Assembly: GCA_963921935.1 (NCBI GenBank)
Contig: OY998175.1
Coordinates: 267,523,709-267,587,708, forward strand
From: Galeruca laticollis
Taxonomy: Eukaryota; Arthropoda; Insecta; Coleoptera; Chrysomelidae
DNA length: 64,000 bases
Reading direction: 5' to 3'
Part shown: positions 44,320 through 56,284 of the stretch, in pieces
Position numbering within the stretch: position 1 is the stretch's first letter
How the letters are laid out: each line of letters starts with the position of its first letter
Position numbers and translations under genes: made by a program
Notes under the pieces: model-generated
Databases searched by the model: none
Told to the model about the DNA's origin: nothing
What the model saw: only the letters and a program-made list of their open reading frames with translations

Positions 44320-46440
44320 TTACAATAAACAAATGCCAATCATGGGCGAGAGAGGGGGGTAAATGATCATCCAAATTTGCCTTCCATAGGGACTGCATGA
44401 AAATATGACCAGGCTAATTAATCCAAGAGGGTCAAACATTTGGGATATGATCGAGAGAGCTTTTCGTTTCGTGATGAGTTCGCAGTGAGTTGATTTTGGG
44501 AGAGAGATAGTAAACACATCTTGACAAGATTGCCTTTAAAGGCCCAAAACATTGTTGGAAACATTTTAATTGGTACATTGTAAGAGATAGATCAAGAGGA
44601 TTCAGAGATTAGTCCCAAAAATTCGGGACAGTTTGAGCACCATTTGTGTAATCGAAAACCAGAGCGATTCAAGAGAGTATTGAGTTCCTATTGAGATGAT
44701 TTAAGTGTTGCAATGTCACTAGAGCCATAGAGAATGTCGTCGACATAAGTTTGAGTAAGGATAGCTTGAGATGTGAGAGGACATTTTTTCTATTAACCAA
44801 CACAACTTCTTTTAGTGTGCGCGTACTGAGAAAGCTGGCGGGCTTTGTCTCATATGTCACAGTCGTCAATTCAATGGACTGTATGGGGTCAGTGGGTTGA
44901 TTCCTCCAAAGAATATTTTGCAAATATGTTTGACTAGGATTAACCTTCACCTGCCGATACATTTTTTCAATATCTGCAGTGAACACGAAAGGGAATTGAC
45001 GAAAACGACAAATAATATCAAACAAATCTGGCTGCAATTTATAACGTTTCAGAGTTACATCATTAAGTGAATAGCCGCTAGAGCTTTTACGATTAGCGTC
45101 AAAAACTACGCGGAGGGGAGTACTCGAATCCGACTCCTTTACTACGCAATAATGAGGCAAAAAATATTTACTTTGATTGAGAGCATTGTGAAAAGAGAGA
45201 GGAACGTAACGCGCATGATTCAGAGCTACATATTCACTAATGAATGTTCTATAATGAGAAAAAAGAACGGGTTCCTTCTGGAATCTTTTTTCAAGATTCA
45301 AAAATAGTTTTATCGCGGTTTGAAAGGGATCACAAAGTTTTATGACAGCATTGGGAGAGATCAGCGGTAAGTTAACTTGAAAAGATCCATCTTCCAAAAT
45401 TTTAAGATTTTGTTTGAAGTCCTGTTCAGCAAGATCTTTTTTGGGGTAAACAATTTATGCGGGGGCAAATTTGTTGAGCAAATCATCAAGAGAGGGAGAG
45501 TCGAACAAAGTTTCAAGCGCATTGACCAAAAACGAAGCACTATTAGAACAAGAAGATTGTGAAACATATTGCCTGCGATCACCCATCCTAACACAGTATT
45601 TTGTAGTACCGGATGTCGTTTTCCAAATCTTATGACACCATCTGAGAGTAGATCATAATATATATCTGAGCCCAACAATAAATCTATTTGGGATTGCTTA
45701 AAAAATTAGGGTCCTCTAATTCAAGAGTATAGGGGTTGGAAATTGATTCTGGAGCAATTGGGCATTGAGGCAAATTACAACTGATATTTTGTAATATCGC
45801 ACAAGTCAAATCGAAAGACACATTTTCGAGGACATTGGAGAATATATTGAATTGAGTTATAATATTTGAGACCAAAGATTTTTGGGTAGTTCCAGAAATT
45901 TGCAGCCTTCTGTTATAAACCTAAGCATGTATTTTGTTCAAAAGGTGCTCTGAAATGACCAAGTTCTGAGAACCGTTGTCAAGAATACATTTTGCTTGAA
46001 TAGGGGTGCTATTTTTGGAATAAACAGTGACTATGGCAGTTGCTAATAAAACATCATTGTTTTTCGAGACAAAGTTGACATATTATATGATGTCGCAGTG
46101 TATAATGAGCTACACGAATTCTCCGGCATTTCATTCTGCCGTATACAAAAATTAGCGCGAGGGCTAAAAGGCCTTCGTGATGATGATTCTTGATCAGAAT
46201 TTTGCCTGGAAATGCTCGCGGATGAATTTTGGTGAGATTGACAACTTGCGAGTGCACTATTTGCGCAATATGGCTGAGAAGAAGAGAAATCATCTAAATA
46301 GTTTTGCTGAGCATTGGCCGAAGCACTTGAGTCGTTTTGCCGAGAATTGGCCAAACGATTCGAGTTATTTTGCCGCGAATAGGCCTGAGGTGGCTTCTTT
46401 AAGCACAGCGAAGAATGATGGGGTTAAGAACAAGTAAAGC
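44320..46440 (-). pseudogene. BEL/Pao retrotransposon fragment (gag end, protease, RT)
   Basis: Read on the minus strand. A Ser/Asn/Gln-rich gag-type linker (46043-46354) is followed by the protease with AKCILDNGSQNLVIS (about 45970) and, after a short frame change, LLSDGVIRFGKRHPVLQNTVLGWVIAG, the typical Pao protease end. RT comes in pieces: HARYVPLSFHNAL, RVVFDANRKSSSG, FVFTADIEKMYRQVKVNP (Asp of motif A), a shifted TYVDDILYGSSD (motif C, about 44735), and KRKALSIISQMFDPLGLISL. RNase H and integrase are absent. Several frameshifts and stops. Confidence 0.88.
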
Positions 46441-46510
46441 AACGTTTAGATGACGATTGATACTTTTTCGATACTAAAATTAAACTGTTTTTGTTATCAA
46501 TCACTCAATT

Positions 46511-46565
46511 GTTTGTCTTACATTGTTTGTTTGTCTTACATTGTTTGTTTGTCTTACATTGTTTG
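46511..46565. repeat. 18-bp tandem repeat, three units
   Basis: TTTGTCTTACATTGTTTG repeated three times, followed by degenerate TTTG-rich sequence to about 46625. Confidence 0.85.
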
Positions 46566-46989
46566 TTAGTTTTTTTCACTTGATAGTTTTTTTATTCACT
46601 TGATTGTTTGTTTGTTGTAATTGTTTGTTTATTTTTATTCCGCCACACTTTGCTTACAACTATCAGGATTATTATACAAACACAGTCGGTTTTTATGAAC
46701 GGTCTGTTCTTTATTATTTTGAGGTTAAATGTCACAGTTTACAACTATTATATTTGTTATTTTAAATGTGCCTAAGTAATAGGGGTCAAACTTAGTTCTT
46801 TCCTCTTTCTTTAATATTACTGAATCTTCAATCTTAAAATTTACAGGGCAATATTCTTTTTCACCTTCATCTACTCTAATTAACTTATGTTTCAGCAAAA
46901 ACTCTCTAGCTCGATCATACGCGTACTGTAATTTATATTTTAATTCTTTATCGTACCTTCAAAATTATAACACGGTTCAATTTCTGTAT

Positions 46990-47571
46990 TCAAACATTCC
47001 AGTATATTGGGCTTTCTAAAATACAGTAATTCGAATGGAGTTTATCCGTGATACGTGTTGTATTATAGCAATATGCAAACATTTTTACAAATTCACACCA
47101 ATTATCTCTAGATTCATTCATAAAATTTCTTACATACTCGTTGAATGTTCGATGAAGTTTTTCGCAGCTCCCTATCGATTCGTGATGATACGCTGTTTAA
47201 AAGTTGTGTTTTATTTTTAACTGCTCTGCTAAATTACTCATTACTTCGTTCTTATATTCTGTTTCTTGATCTGTCCTTATTTCTTTCATTAAACCATAGG
47301 CTGGTATAAAGATGTCAAATATCGCTTTCGCAATTGTTGTTGCTTCTTTGTTTCTGACCGGTATCGTGACCGCATATTTTGTCAGTTCGCACAATATCGT
47401 AATACGATAACGAATTCCATTGTTAGCTTCTACAAAAGGGCCTATCGTCTCTATATATGATGTCGAATGGTTTAATTGAAGTATCCGTAATGACAAATTT
47501 CTCTTTGTGACTAGACTTAGCTTTACCCAAACACAAGTACTTCCCCTGTACATTCCAGGGACGTCCTTCAT
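46990..47571 (-). pseudogene. Ty3/gypsy integrase core fragment
   Basis: Minus strand. ETIGPFVEANNGIRYRITIL (first Asp replaced next to the usual DTIGPF), CELTKYAVTIPVRNKEATT, KEIRTDQETEYKNEV (second Asp; the usual DQGTE Gly is Glu), then after a one-base shift TAYHHESIGSCEKLHRTFNE (catalytic Glu) and FAYCYNTTRITDK. It continues the zinc-binding domain at 49781-50010, which lies beyond the inserted DUF4806 element. The first ~20 codons after 47571 belong to the inserted element. Confidence 0.88.
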
Positions 47572-49779
47572 TTGCTACTAGGACGTCCCTGGGATATCCT
47601 TTATGGGGACATGGTACATACTAGGAACGTCCTAGGGACATCTACTTTCCACCAAAAAGGACACACAAGGGATGTCCTTTTGGTACGTCCCAGGGATGTA
47701 CCAAGTCCCGACGAAGGACATCAAAGGGCCACCCTAGGGATCATCCCAGGGACATCCCTAGGATATATGAAGTACATCCCCTGGACGTCCTCGAATGTCC
47801 TTTTTTTCATTTATTTAATTTGAAATATTTCATAGAAAATATGAAGAAATAAATAAAATCCAAAGATTTTCAACACAAAACCACTTTAATGAAAAATAAC
47901 AAGCATCAAATAATGAAATAAAATATTTAAAAAAAATCGACAAACAAGAACTCATTCTATACATAAATTTATATGATAATAAACTAAACATATATTCATA
48001 TGGTAATAAACAAAACAAAAATTGACGAAAGAATTAAAAATTGTACAGATGTATATTAGCTAAGTGTTGCATTTGTTGTAGGCATTGCCTCATCTTTTTC
48101 TCCGAGAATTCTTTCCTTTGCTCTCCTGAAGAACTTCTGTAAAGTCCCCTCAATTTGTTTTTGTTTACCAATGGCTTCAGAAGATCCTGTAACAAAAATA
48201 TTATTACAGGAGCAATTGAATGATGAAGTTTACTAAAATAATTTACAGTAAAAATAGATAAAATTACTCACGAAGTATCATTTGTGACATCTTTGTCTCT
48301 TTAAAACATAATTTTTCTTCCGTCCCAAAGCAGGTGAAATATGTAGCTGTTTGGTATGTCATGAATTGTAACATGATTCTTTTTATAAAATCCAATGGGG
48401 AATTCCCCCTTATTTTTGATACTTCTTGAACCTGAAATAAAATAGGATATAAATTAAAAAGGTATAGCACTCAACGATTTATTTGCTAATGAAATGTTGA
48501 AACAGGAACTCTGAATGAAGCGAGTGAATTTTATAATAATACTAGCTGCTGATCCTTCACAGAAGCTTCACTTGAAAAAAAATGCAATTTTCTATAGTTC
48601 AGCATTAATGACAACTAACTTATGCTTAATGTAGAAAGTGATTTTTTGAATGTTATTTTTCAGAAAAAGTTTATAGTACCACCTTTGTGAATTGGTCTTG
48701 GGGGTGTAAATAGTTCTCTATGTCTTGAAATTTTTCCACAGTGTCCTAGCTGGTAGTTTTACTTTCTCGAATATACTTTCTATTCTCATATTTGAAGTAT
48801 CTGATATCCTGAGGGCATGCATTTCAGTAATTTTGTTCTTCAAATATTTAAGTGTACTTTTTCGTCCATGCCTTGACAATACCTTCCTCATAGGATGCAT
48901 TGTATTGATATGTACCTCATTGATTAATCAATATACTATAAATAAACCTCACTATAAACATAATATTATAGAATCGAATAATCCAAGTATCATTTTGCAA
49001 CAATTCAAGAGAGTATATTCAGTATTATGATTATTGTTATACCAACCTTTAAGCTCAACTTATTATACCTCCTCAACTAGAAAATGTTCAACTTTAACTT
49101 CACAATTTCTACAAATCAAAAATACACATCACATTTATCACCAACTTTTTACTGCTTTTTACATCCAATTAAACAAAGAAAAGTTAGGTTAGAAACGTGC
49201 GTATATGACTGGCATTTAGTCAAAGGAATACGATCCCCCAAGTGCGCATGTTGCATGAACAGATTTGAATTTGATTGGTAGCGGGAAATTTAAATGACAA
49301 GACAGCTGCATGCAAGTTGAAAATGCATAATTTAGTTTTTCGCTTGCGATTTACACACAAACCTAACCTGAGCAAGCTAACTTAGCTTGAAATTTGAAAA
49401 TGCCTGGAATTTTTAGCCAACCCTAACTTGACCTGACTTACCTTACGATACTGAGTTGAAAAAAATCTGTTCATGTGACATGCGCACTTCGAGGATCAAA
49501 TTCCTATGTATACATTATTTTCCAGAAGGAAAACAAAAATTTTCAAATGAAGAGGTAATATCAACTTTGAATTTTCAATGGACATTTTGATAAGTGTCAA
49601 TGATTCTTATGTAAATTGATATTAGAAGTACCAGGGACATGAATGGGACAACCTATGGATATACCAGATGGGGTGTCCTCTGGACAATCTCTCCAGGACA
49701 TCCCCTTTATATCCCAATCATGTCCTTGTACCGCGGTACATAATAGGGACATACCTAGGACATCCCTGTGTTGTTAGGG
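47543..49779 (-). mobile_element. 2.2-kb transposon with GGGACGTCC-rich ends and a DUF4806-like gene
   Basis: The element splits a gypsy integrase between its zinc-finger and core domains. Its ends show an imperfect inverted match (CCCCTGTACATTCCAGGGACGTCC region at left; CCCTAACAACACAGGGATGT inverted at right). About 260 bp at the left (47550-47805) and 150 bp at the right (49630-49775) are packed with variants of GGGACATCC/GGACGTCC in both orientations. These look like subterminal binding sites. The middle carries a spliced minus-strand gene. No transposase motif and no certain target duplication were seen, so the superfamily is open. Confidence 0.6.
48056..48900 (-). pseudogene. DUF4806-like protein gene with introns (passenger of the inserted element)
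   Basis: Three conserved blocks on the minus strand. First: 48700-48900, basic, leading through IFEKVKLPARTLWK and, after a frameshift, FQDIENYLHPQDQFTKVVL. Second: exon 48272-48431, entered by a TTTTATTTCAG acceptor, encoding IRGNSPLDFIKRIMLQFMTY..FTCFGTEEKLCFKETKMSQ. Third: exon from 48188 to the stop at 48056-48058, joined across an 83-bp intron (48189-48271, GTGAGT..TTACAG), with LQKFFRRAKERILGEKDEA. The pattern (FL+RIL..LMT..a..yt..G...K..F..l.l) fits DUF4806, a domain of unknown function frequent in insect repeat-associated genes. Recognition is from the motif pattern only. Confidence 0.6.
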
Positions 49780-49780
49780 T

Positions 49781-50330
49781 ATTTACTTGACATTCATGGC
49801 AATTCTTCACACACTTCCTGACATCGTTCTCCATGTTTTTCCATTTAAAATTCGCTCTTAATTTCTTTAACAATCTATTATTTCCTACGTGTCCTCCACA
49901 TACTGGGTCGTTGTGATATCTTTCTAAGATCTCTTGAATTTCTTCTTTCTACTCTACCACCCTTGGTGCTTCGCAGATACATACTTGTACATTTTCTAAA
50001 CTGTTATTATCTTCTTCTATAAATTCCTTTATTGCGTTATTTTGAAATATATAATCAATTACATATATTTTCATTTTCTCTATTTCAAATTTTACCGAAA
50101 GCTTATCAAGCTTTTCCAACGTTCATCCTAAGTCGAAGTTGTATATTCCGGTAGGTGAGGCTTCGTTAAATTTCATTTTATTTTTGATCCGTATCCTCAT
50201 CCTTAGCGAGATACGGTTATTTTCAAAATGCAGAATTGGCAATTTATGCGCCTCTAAGTTATTTAACACTTTTATCACGCTTTATTGAAAGTTTTCCGAT
50301 TAGTTTTGTTATTTTCCGTAAATGTTGATT
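49781..50330 (-). pseudogene. Gypsy pol linker and integrase HHCC domain
   Basis: Minus strand. After an upstream pol stretch with no recognisable motif (50010-50330) comes EEIQEILERYHNDPVCGGHVGNN (first part of the zinc domain), RLLKKLRANFKWKNMENDV and CVKNCHECQ, the H-H-C-C pattern of gypsy integrases. Breaks off at 49781, where the DUF4806 element is inserted; resumes at about 47540. Confidence 0.85.
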
Positions 50331-50334
50331 TATT

Positions 50335-50658
50335 CTATCCTGTATGTATATCTAACTGATTTTTCCTTTGTTCTAGCTCGTTTAGACTGTATATGTTGTC
50401 ATTTATCAGTAATGTATTATCAAATAACTTTGCTTTGGCTCCTTTTTTTCTCGCCTGTTCCATATATTTTATTAGCTGTCTTCTTTGTTCCTGTATGTCT
50501 TCATTAATATATATCTTTGTTCCTTTTAATTTATTCGTTCCTTTCAAAGTTTCTACTTTCTTTTTCAAGTCTTTCATCTGTATAAGAACTGGCCTATTTT
50601 TGTTACTGCTATAATAATAATAATAATAATAATAATAATCGTCTTTATTATTATACAT
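50335..50658 (-). pseudogene. Small LINE ORF1-like fragment
   Basis: An open frame whose real part reads MKDLKKKVETLKGT, KGTKIYINEDIQEQRRQLIK, ARKKGAKAKLFDNTLLINDN and IYSLNEL. This resembles the iyINED..+..ar..G..a pattern of the C-terminal part of some LINE-encoded ORF1 proteins. The Tyr run at its start comes from a microsatellite. Assignment is weak. Confidence 0.35.
50611..50640. repeat. (ATA/TAA)n microsatellite
   Basis: Ten perfect AAT-type triplets. Confidence 0.95.
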
Positions 50659-50659
50659 A

Positions 50660-53600
50660 TAAGAGAGGTATGTATGTATGTAAAAATAATTAGACCGAGG
50701 ATATTAAAATAAAATATACTAAAGTAAACAAAATAAAATAATAGCAATAAAAATAGAATCATTACGATTATAAATTAACTAACCATTAAATAAACTATTA
50801 AAACGTAAAACAAAGGTGGCGCGTTTGTCAGGAAAAGCGCTCTCTCGAGATGACACATCTGAAAAGGATACAAAATCCTGAGTAACCAGTTCATAAGAGA
50901 TTTGGAAAATTAAGCAACAACAATAAAATTAACTGTCACAAAAGTCTTATATATAAATCCCGTATATTCATGGTTCATTATTAAAACCAGAACCTAATCA
51001 GAATAATATATTTAAAAGAAATGTACAAATAATACATAAGATAGTTCAAACGTCTCTCAGGTCATAGGTATTAAGGGCAAACTCGCGAAATACCTCTCTA
51101 AGAGCACAACATTTGCTAGTCCGGAGTATTTATCATGATAAATAGTTGTTATAGGCCTTCACTAAGATACTAGGAGCAAACTCGCAAAGTATTTACTCCT
51201 TTCAACCAGCGAAGTACGAAGGGCAAACTCGCGACGTACCTCAAATTAATGTATTGTTTGTAAACTCAGATATCAAATTCATAAATTGTCAAACAGTTAT
51301 TGTATATAAATATATGTATAAATATATAGATTTGTCAACATAAAAAGTCAAATATGAATTAGTTTAAGTTATAATAGCTTATCAAAACAATATATCAAAA
51401 TTATTACAATCTATGGAAAAGGTTACTCTGTGAAAAACTCATCTATTTTACTGAAGCTTGTTCTTATTCAACTTTTACAATCACCACACTTTTCTCTGAT
51501 TAAACTGAACTCTACTCTGTTAGATTTAATAATGATATGCCTTCTCATCAAGAAACCGCGAACTATGAAAAGGGGTGTTATAACCAATTTTGGTCTCTAT
51601 TTCTTATGTGATATACAGCGTAAGATGCTATAACAACCACGGAAATGTTTAAGAATTTGGGGACGTGACTTTTACAAAATCTCATCGGCCCCAATATTGG
51701 TTTGTTTATGTTATCGAGATAAGTACCCTTGTTTCAGATTACTTCGACTAATTCTTCGTTATAGGGATTTTAGAATATACGTTAAAATTCAACCTTGAAG
51801 AATATGTTATGTTTTAAATTCACTTACCCTGACATACATAAACAAAATTATAAATTATAATATATGAGATGCAAGGCGAAGTTCAACCTTTACTGCGTAA
51901 AAAACGCTGTAAAACATGCTCTTTCACTTAACCTTGTATACCTACTACACATACATAATATATACCGCAACACAAGTTGTATCATATTACATTAGTACTT
52001 TGATGCGTAAGGCCATCAATTCCTCCCACAATTCGGAACACAATTAATTCTGATGATCAAACAAGTATTTCCGAATAGACTCTCTGAATTTTTTAAAATG
52101 CTGATATTTGATTTCCATTGGAAGTCCGTTATAAACAAAGCCAGAAACGAGAAAGGATTTCCACAAGACGGTGGGATTTTTAGGAGCCATGATGACATAT
52201 TTAATACTTCCAGTGAAGAAAAGAAATAAAGATGTTTTTAAGTGGAAATGAAATGTTAGATATATTTATTTATTGGTTAATTGGCAGTATGAAAATTTTC
52301 AATTTATATATAATTAATGGTTCTTCGCCAACTTCTTTTATAAAAAATTAAACTTCAAAAGCTTTTCTTTTTTTCTTTTTCCAACGTTTCGAATCCTTTA
52401 TTTAGGTTCATCATCAGGGCTATTCGTATAATACACATAATGAATGTTCTATTACAATTTCGTTATAAGACAATCTGCAACAATACCTTACCCTAATAAA
52501 AACTTTTCTTATTTTCATTTAAAGATTATATTAACATTATTTAATTCAGGTTGACAATATAAAATTGAGAGTTTAAAACAAACATTAGTTAAATATCCCT
52601 ATTTTTTCTTATATTATAAAGCTTAAAATTGAAAAACTCACCAGCTACTTTAACATATCCATTTTGGTTTCTTTTTAAAAACAATTATAATGAAACATAC
52701 ATATAAGACGAGGACAGTGAACTTTTTAAAATCATCTAAGTCATTTTCAGAATGAAATTGTGGGAATTTTTTTTGTCTACATATTTCCATTGCTCAATTC
52801 ATTTTATATTTCAAATAGGTAGAGAAATCTTTACTGTATGTATTGTTAGCGATATGAATGGAATGTTAATGGAGTTAAATTGAATGAAATGTCAAATGAT
52901 GAACTATAAATTGCTAATTTGAAATAAAATAATTAAAATACAGTAGATTTGAATATACTGCCAAAACCTAAAATTACAGAAATCTGTTCAACTTCACTCA
53001 ATTGTTTAGTCGACAGGCTCTTTAGATGGCGCCACAATCAGTGTGTCATCTATCTGTGGGTTATCTATGGTGGGTAATGAGATGGCGTGGCCTGCATATG
53101 TCGCTAAATTGTTTAAGTTGAAAAAAATACTAACAGGTTTATAAAATAGAAAATTAAAAATATATACTTTTTACTCACAAGTTTTATTTTTACACCCAAA
53201 AATCTCATTTGTACCCCATTTGGGGTAATTTACCCCTGTTCCCCGACCGCCGGTTTAGTATGTGGTACGCTTACCTCTAATCATCACAATAAGTCGACAA
53301 CCGAACAACAGACAGTCAATGCATTACGGGTCGTCGTATCAAACCTGGACTTTTCTATAAATTCGTTGCTATACAATAACCGGGTCGTTAAAAATAAATA
53401 TAAATTTTGCACGAGTGGAAAGTATCTTTATTTTTGATGATGTCAAAAATTGTGAAGGAAAATGAAATGTGATTCAGAAAATAATTTGACCCATGTTTAA
53501 CAGTTTTTTCTACACAATGATTCAATCGAAACTTTTAGAATTTCATTCAATTTCACAAATTTTCAAATTGAATATGTAGGACAAGAGGGTATTGAGAATT

Positions 53601-53916
53601 TCTTCTTCTAGGAGACTATCATTACATGCGAAAATAATATAGTTACATGGTTCCAAATAATCTAGCACCTTTTATTTATCCAATAGTGGAATACAAAGTA
53701 CATTGAAACAAATATAAGTCCAAAGTCCAAATAATATTTTTTGTAGAGTACATTTCATTAGAGTTTACCATATATATATATAGAAGTAAAGGGTTTACCG
53801 ATACTTCAATGTGCAAGAGAAATAAGTTACCTACTCTAACCTGTGTAATTGTTTGTTAAAATTGGGTATCTACTGTAAAAGTTGATATTCTAGCATGTAT
53901 GGGTTGAAGATAGTAA
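50660..53916. other. No gene; three hairpin units near 51065-51242 and a PLE-type ribozyme motif at 52381
   Basis: Three copies of a ~30-bp hairpin-forming unit around GGGCAAACTCGCGA occur at about 51067-51096, 51165-51198 and 51212-51242. Each stem reads AGGTAT/ATACCT-like. Apart from the ribozyme-like motif listed separately, I see no coding or terminal repeat structure. Confidence 0.4.
52381..52417 (-). ncRNA. Hammerhead-like motif of a second, different Penelope-type element
   Basis: Minus strand CTGATGATGAACC, loop, GGATTCGAAACGTTGG. CTGATGA box (52411-52417), stem II GAACC/GGATTC with a bulge, GAAAC, then GTT. Arthropod PLEs commonly carry a CTGATGATG..CGAAACGT motif in their terminal repeats, here with a palindromic ACGT stem III. 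No RT sequence was recognised nearby, so this is probably a terminal scrap. Confidence 0.5.
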
Positions 53917-53922
53917 TGCAAT

Positions 53923-55863
53923 AGTAGATATGCTAAGTGAGTCCGAGTCCATCTTATCTCGTTACGGGACCACTACTTCCAATTTTCGCCACTAGATGGC
54001 GCTGGCGATTCGGGGCGCTTGTCACTACGACGATGGGGTGTCATAGATTGCGCTGCGTTGGCGGGTGGATGGGGTGACGTCACCCGGCGGGGTGCCAAAA
54101 CGGCCCTGGGTGGCTGGTTGTTTACGAAGCTACTTTTTACGTATACTGCACATGTTTCGACAAAAAGACGGGGTGCTGGGGAGGGGAGATTTTCATCGAA
54201 CAAACGACATTAGGTCACTACGACGTTCAATATACAGGGTATCGACATAAAGATGCCACAAGATCTCTACAATATCTACCATTATTGTTACGTTTCACAT
54301 ATGACGTGACGTAGCATCATTGGAGAATTTCTACGAATGCGACTCTCATGTTGTTCCGAAATTCACGTGTGACCGATTAGGAAAAGGCAGTTAACGAAAA
54401 ACGTCGAATATTAAAAAAAAGTACTCACTTTTCAGAACACCAACCACGGCAACAACACAGATTCGAATGCAGAATGATGTTCTAGTTTCTTTACTTTGCC
54501 TTTAAATATGGTTTGCTTACCATCCCCACGTGATAAAGAAACATTGTATCTAATACATATTCCATAGAAACGTATATTCAAACATTCCTGAATCATCAAA
54601 CTTGTCTCAATGTCCACGAGAATCACCTCTGACCACGCATGTCTCTGAAAGTCACGTTACTCGTATGCACCTACATTGTTCGAACACTCTACTAGTTCAT
54701 ACTTGTCTCAATGTTACCTTGTCTCCCTGTCACTTGATAGTCAGCACAATGACAGAAGACCTATTGTAATTTTTCCATTCAATTATTTTTTGAATATCAT
54801 ATTATCTACATATTTGCTTCAACGAGAATCACCTCTGACCCCCTAGCCTAGACAATTAATCTTTGAATATACAATATTATAGTTCATCCATGCATTTTGC
54901 AACAAATAATGAGTAGCATTCGTAGGTATTCTCCATTGATGCTACGTCACGTCATATGTCAAACGTCGCAATAATGGTAGATATTGTAGAGACTTCGTGG
55001 CATCTTTATGTCGATACCCTGTATATTGAACCTCGTAGTGACCTAATGTCGTTTGTTCGATGAAAATCTTGAATCGCCCTCCAACAATCAACGCCATCGT
55101 GACGTCACCCTCCCCAGCGCCCCGTCTTTTTGTCCACACACCCCATGATCTTTATGATGATACCCCGTCACCCTACGCTGTATAATGTAACCATTATAAT
55201 GCCGTTTGTTCGAAGAAAATCCGACCAATAATAGCAGAGATATGGACCAATGCCTTTAGGACCTGCGCAGAACGCTAAAATACGTCTTTTACGGTCTGTC
55301 TGTAACGGAAAATATGCGCAGTATACGGAAAAAGTAGCTTAGCTACCACCGCTCTTTTGGCTCGAAAAAGTATTCGCGTCATCTATAACGCCCTTTTGTC
55401 CGATGAAATTTTTACGTTCTAACTTATGACGGTTACAGCTGACTGTTTTGGCAGAGATGTTAATGCCCTAATGACATATTTTCTCATCTTGTATATGAAA
55501 ATAATCTAACCATCATAATGTCGTTTTTTCGAAGAAAATCCGACCAATAATAGCAGAGATGTGCACCAATGCCTTTAGGACCTGCGCAGAACGTTAAAAT
55601 ACGCCTTTTACGGTCTGTATGTAACGAAAAACATGTGCAGTATACGTAAAAAGTAGCTTCGTAAACAACCAGCCACCCAGGGCCGTTTTGGCACCCCGCC
55701 GGGTGACGTCACCCCAGCCACCCGCCAACGCGGCGCCATCTACGACACCCTATCGTCGTAGTGACAAGCGCCCCGAATCGCCAGCGCCATCTAGTGGCGA
55801 AAATTGGAAGTAGTGGTCCCGTAATGAGGTAAGATGGACTCTGACTCACTTAGTATAACTACT
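53923..55863. mobile_element. Non-coding element with ~230-bp inverted repeats, 5'-AG termini and 6-bp TGCAAT duplication (Polinton/Maverick-like)
   Basis: The arms 53923-54157 and 55629-55863 are near-identical inverses (shared CCACTAGATGGCGCTGGCG-type and CGGGTGACGTCACC blocks). They begin AGTAGATATGCTAAG and, inverted, AGTAGTTATACTAAG. TGCAAT abuts both (53917-53922, 55864-55869). Long inverted repeats starting AG with 6-bp duplications are the terminal features of Polintons. Inside are nested structures: 54160-54340 inverse to about 54905-55085, and a direct repeat of ~130 bp (55195-55330 and 55512-55640). No polymerase, integrase or capsid gene, so non-autonomous. A Mutator-like element is the main alternative. 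Confidence 0.6.
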
Positions 55864-56225
55864 TGCAATAATATTATAGGAAGACCGTAATGATGAAGAT
55901 TTATCGTAAGCATGGAGTTTAGGTATTAAAAAAGGTAATCAGTAGGAATTCCTTGTTCCGTTCGAAAAATGTAGCGGTAATATTGTTCCAAGATACCACG
56001 AATTACAATTATTTTTAATGTAATTATGTAATAAACGTTATAGTCAAGGAATTTTAGCACCAAAAATGGTTTCGTTCTGCATAAAATCCTGATAATTTAT
56101 TTTCCGATTGGATTATGTCAGAGGGTGTCCCCTAAAAGTATAAAAGCAAATTTTAGTCGCCCAAAACCGCGAGCGTTAGTCGCCATTTTGAAAAATTCTG
56201 GACTATTACATTTATTATATGATTA

Positions 56226-56231
56226 TTTATT
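56226..56231 (-). terminator. Polyadenylation signal of the ankyrin gene
   Basis: AATAAA on the minus strand, 54 bases after the stop codon of the ankyrin gene, in AT-rich sequence. Confidence 0.55.
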
Positions 56232-56284
56232 GATTATAATAATTTTAATTTACACTTTTAAGAGTATAATAAAAAAATAATCAC

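Noticed and set aside
47572..47823. 83-codon plus-strand frame rich in Gly, Arg and Pro
   Set aside because: Translation of the GGGACGTCC motif array, not a protein-coding signal.
50574..50762. Hydrophobic small open frame on the minus strand
   Set aside because: Derived from the AAT microsatellite and adjacent AT-rich DNA; Ile/Tyr runs are compositional.
53973..54250. Open frames inside the left inverted repeat of the 53.9-kb element
   Set aside because: GC-rich repeat arm on both strands, not conserved as protein in the second arm, which is interrupted.
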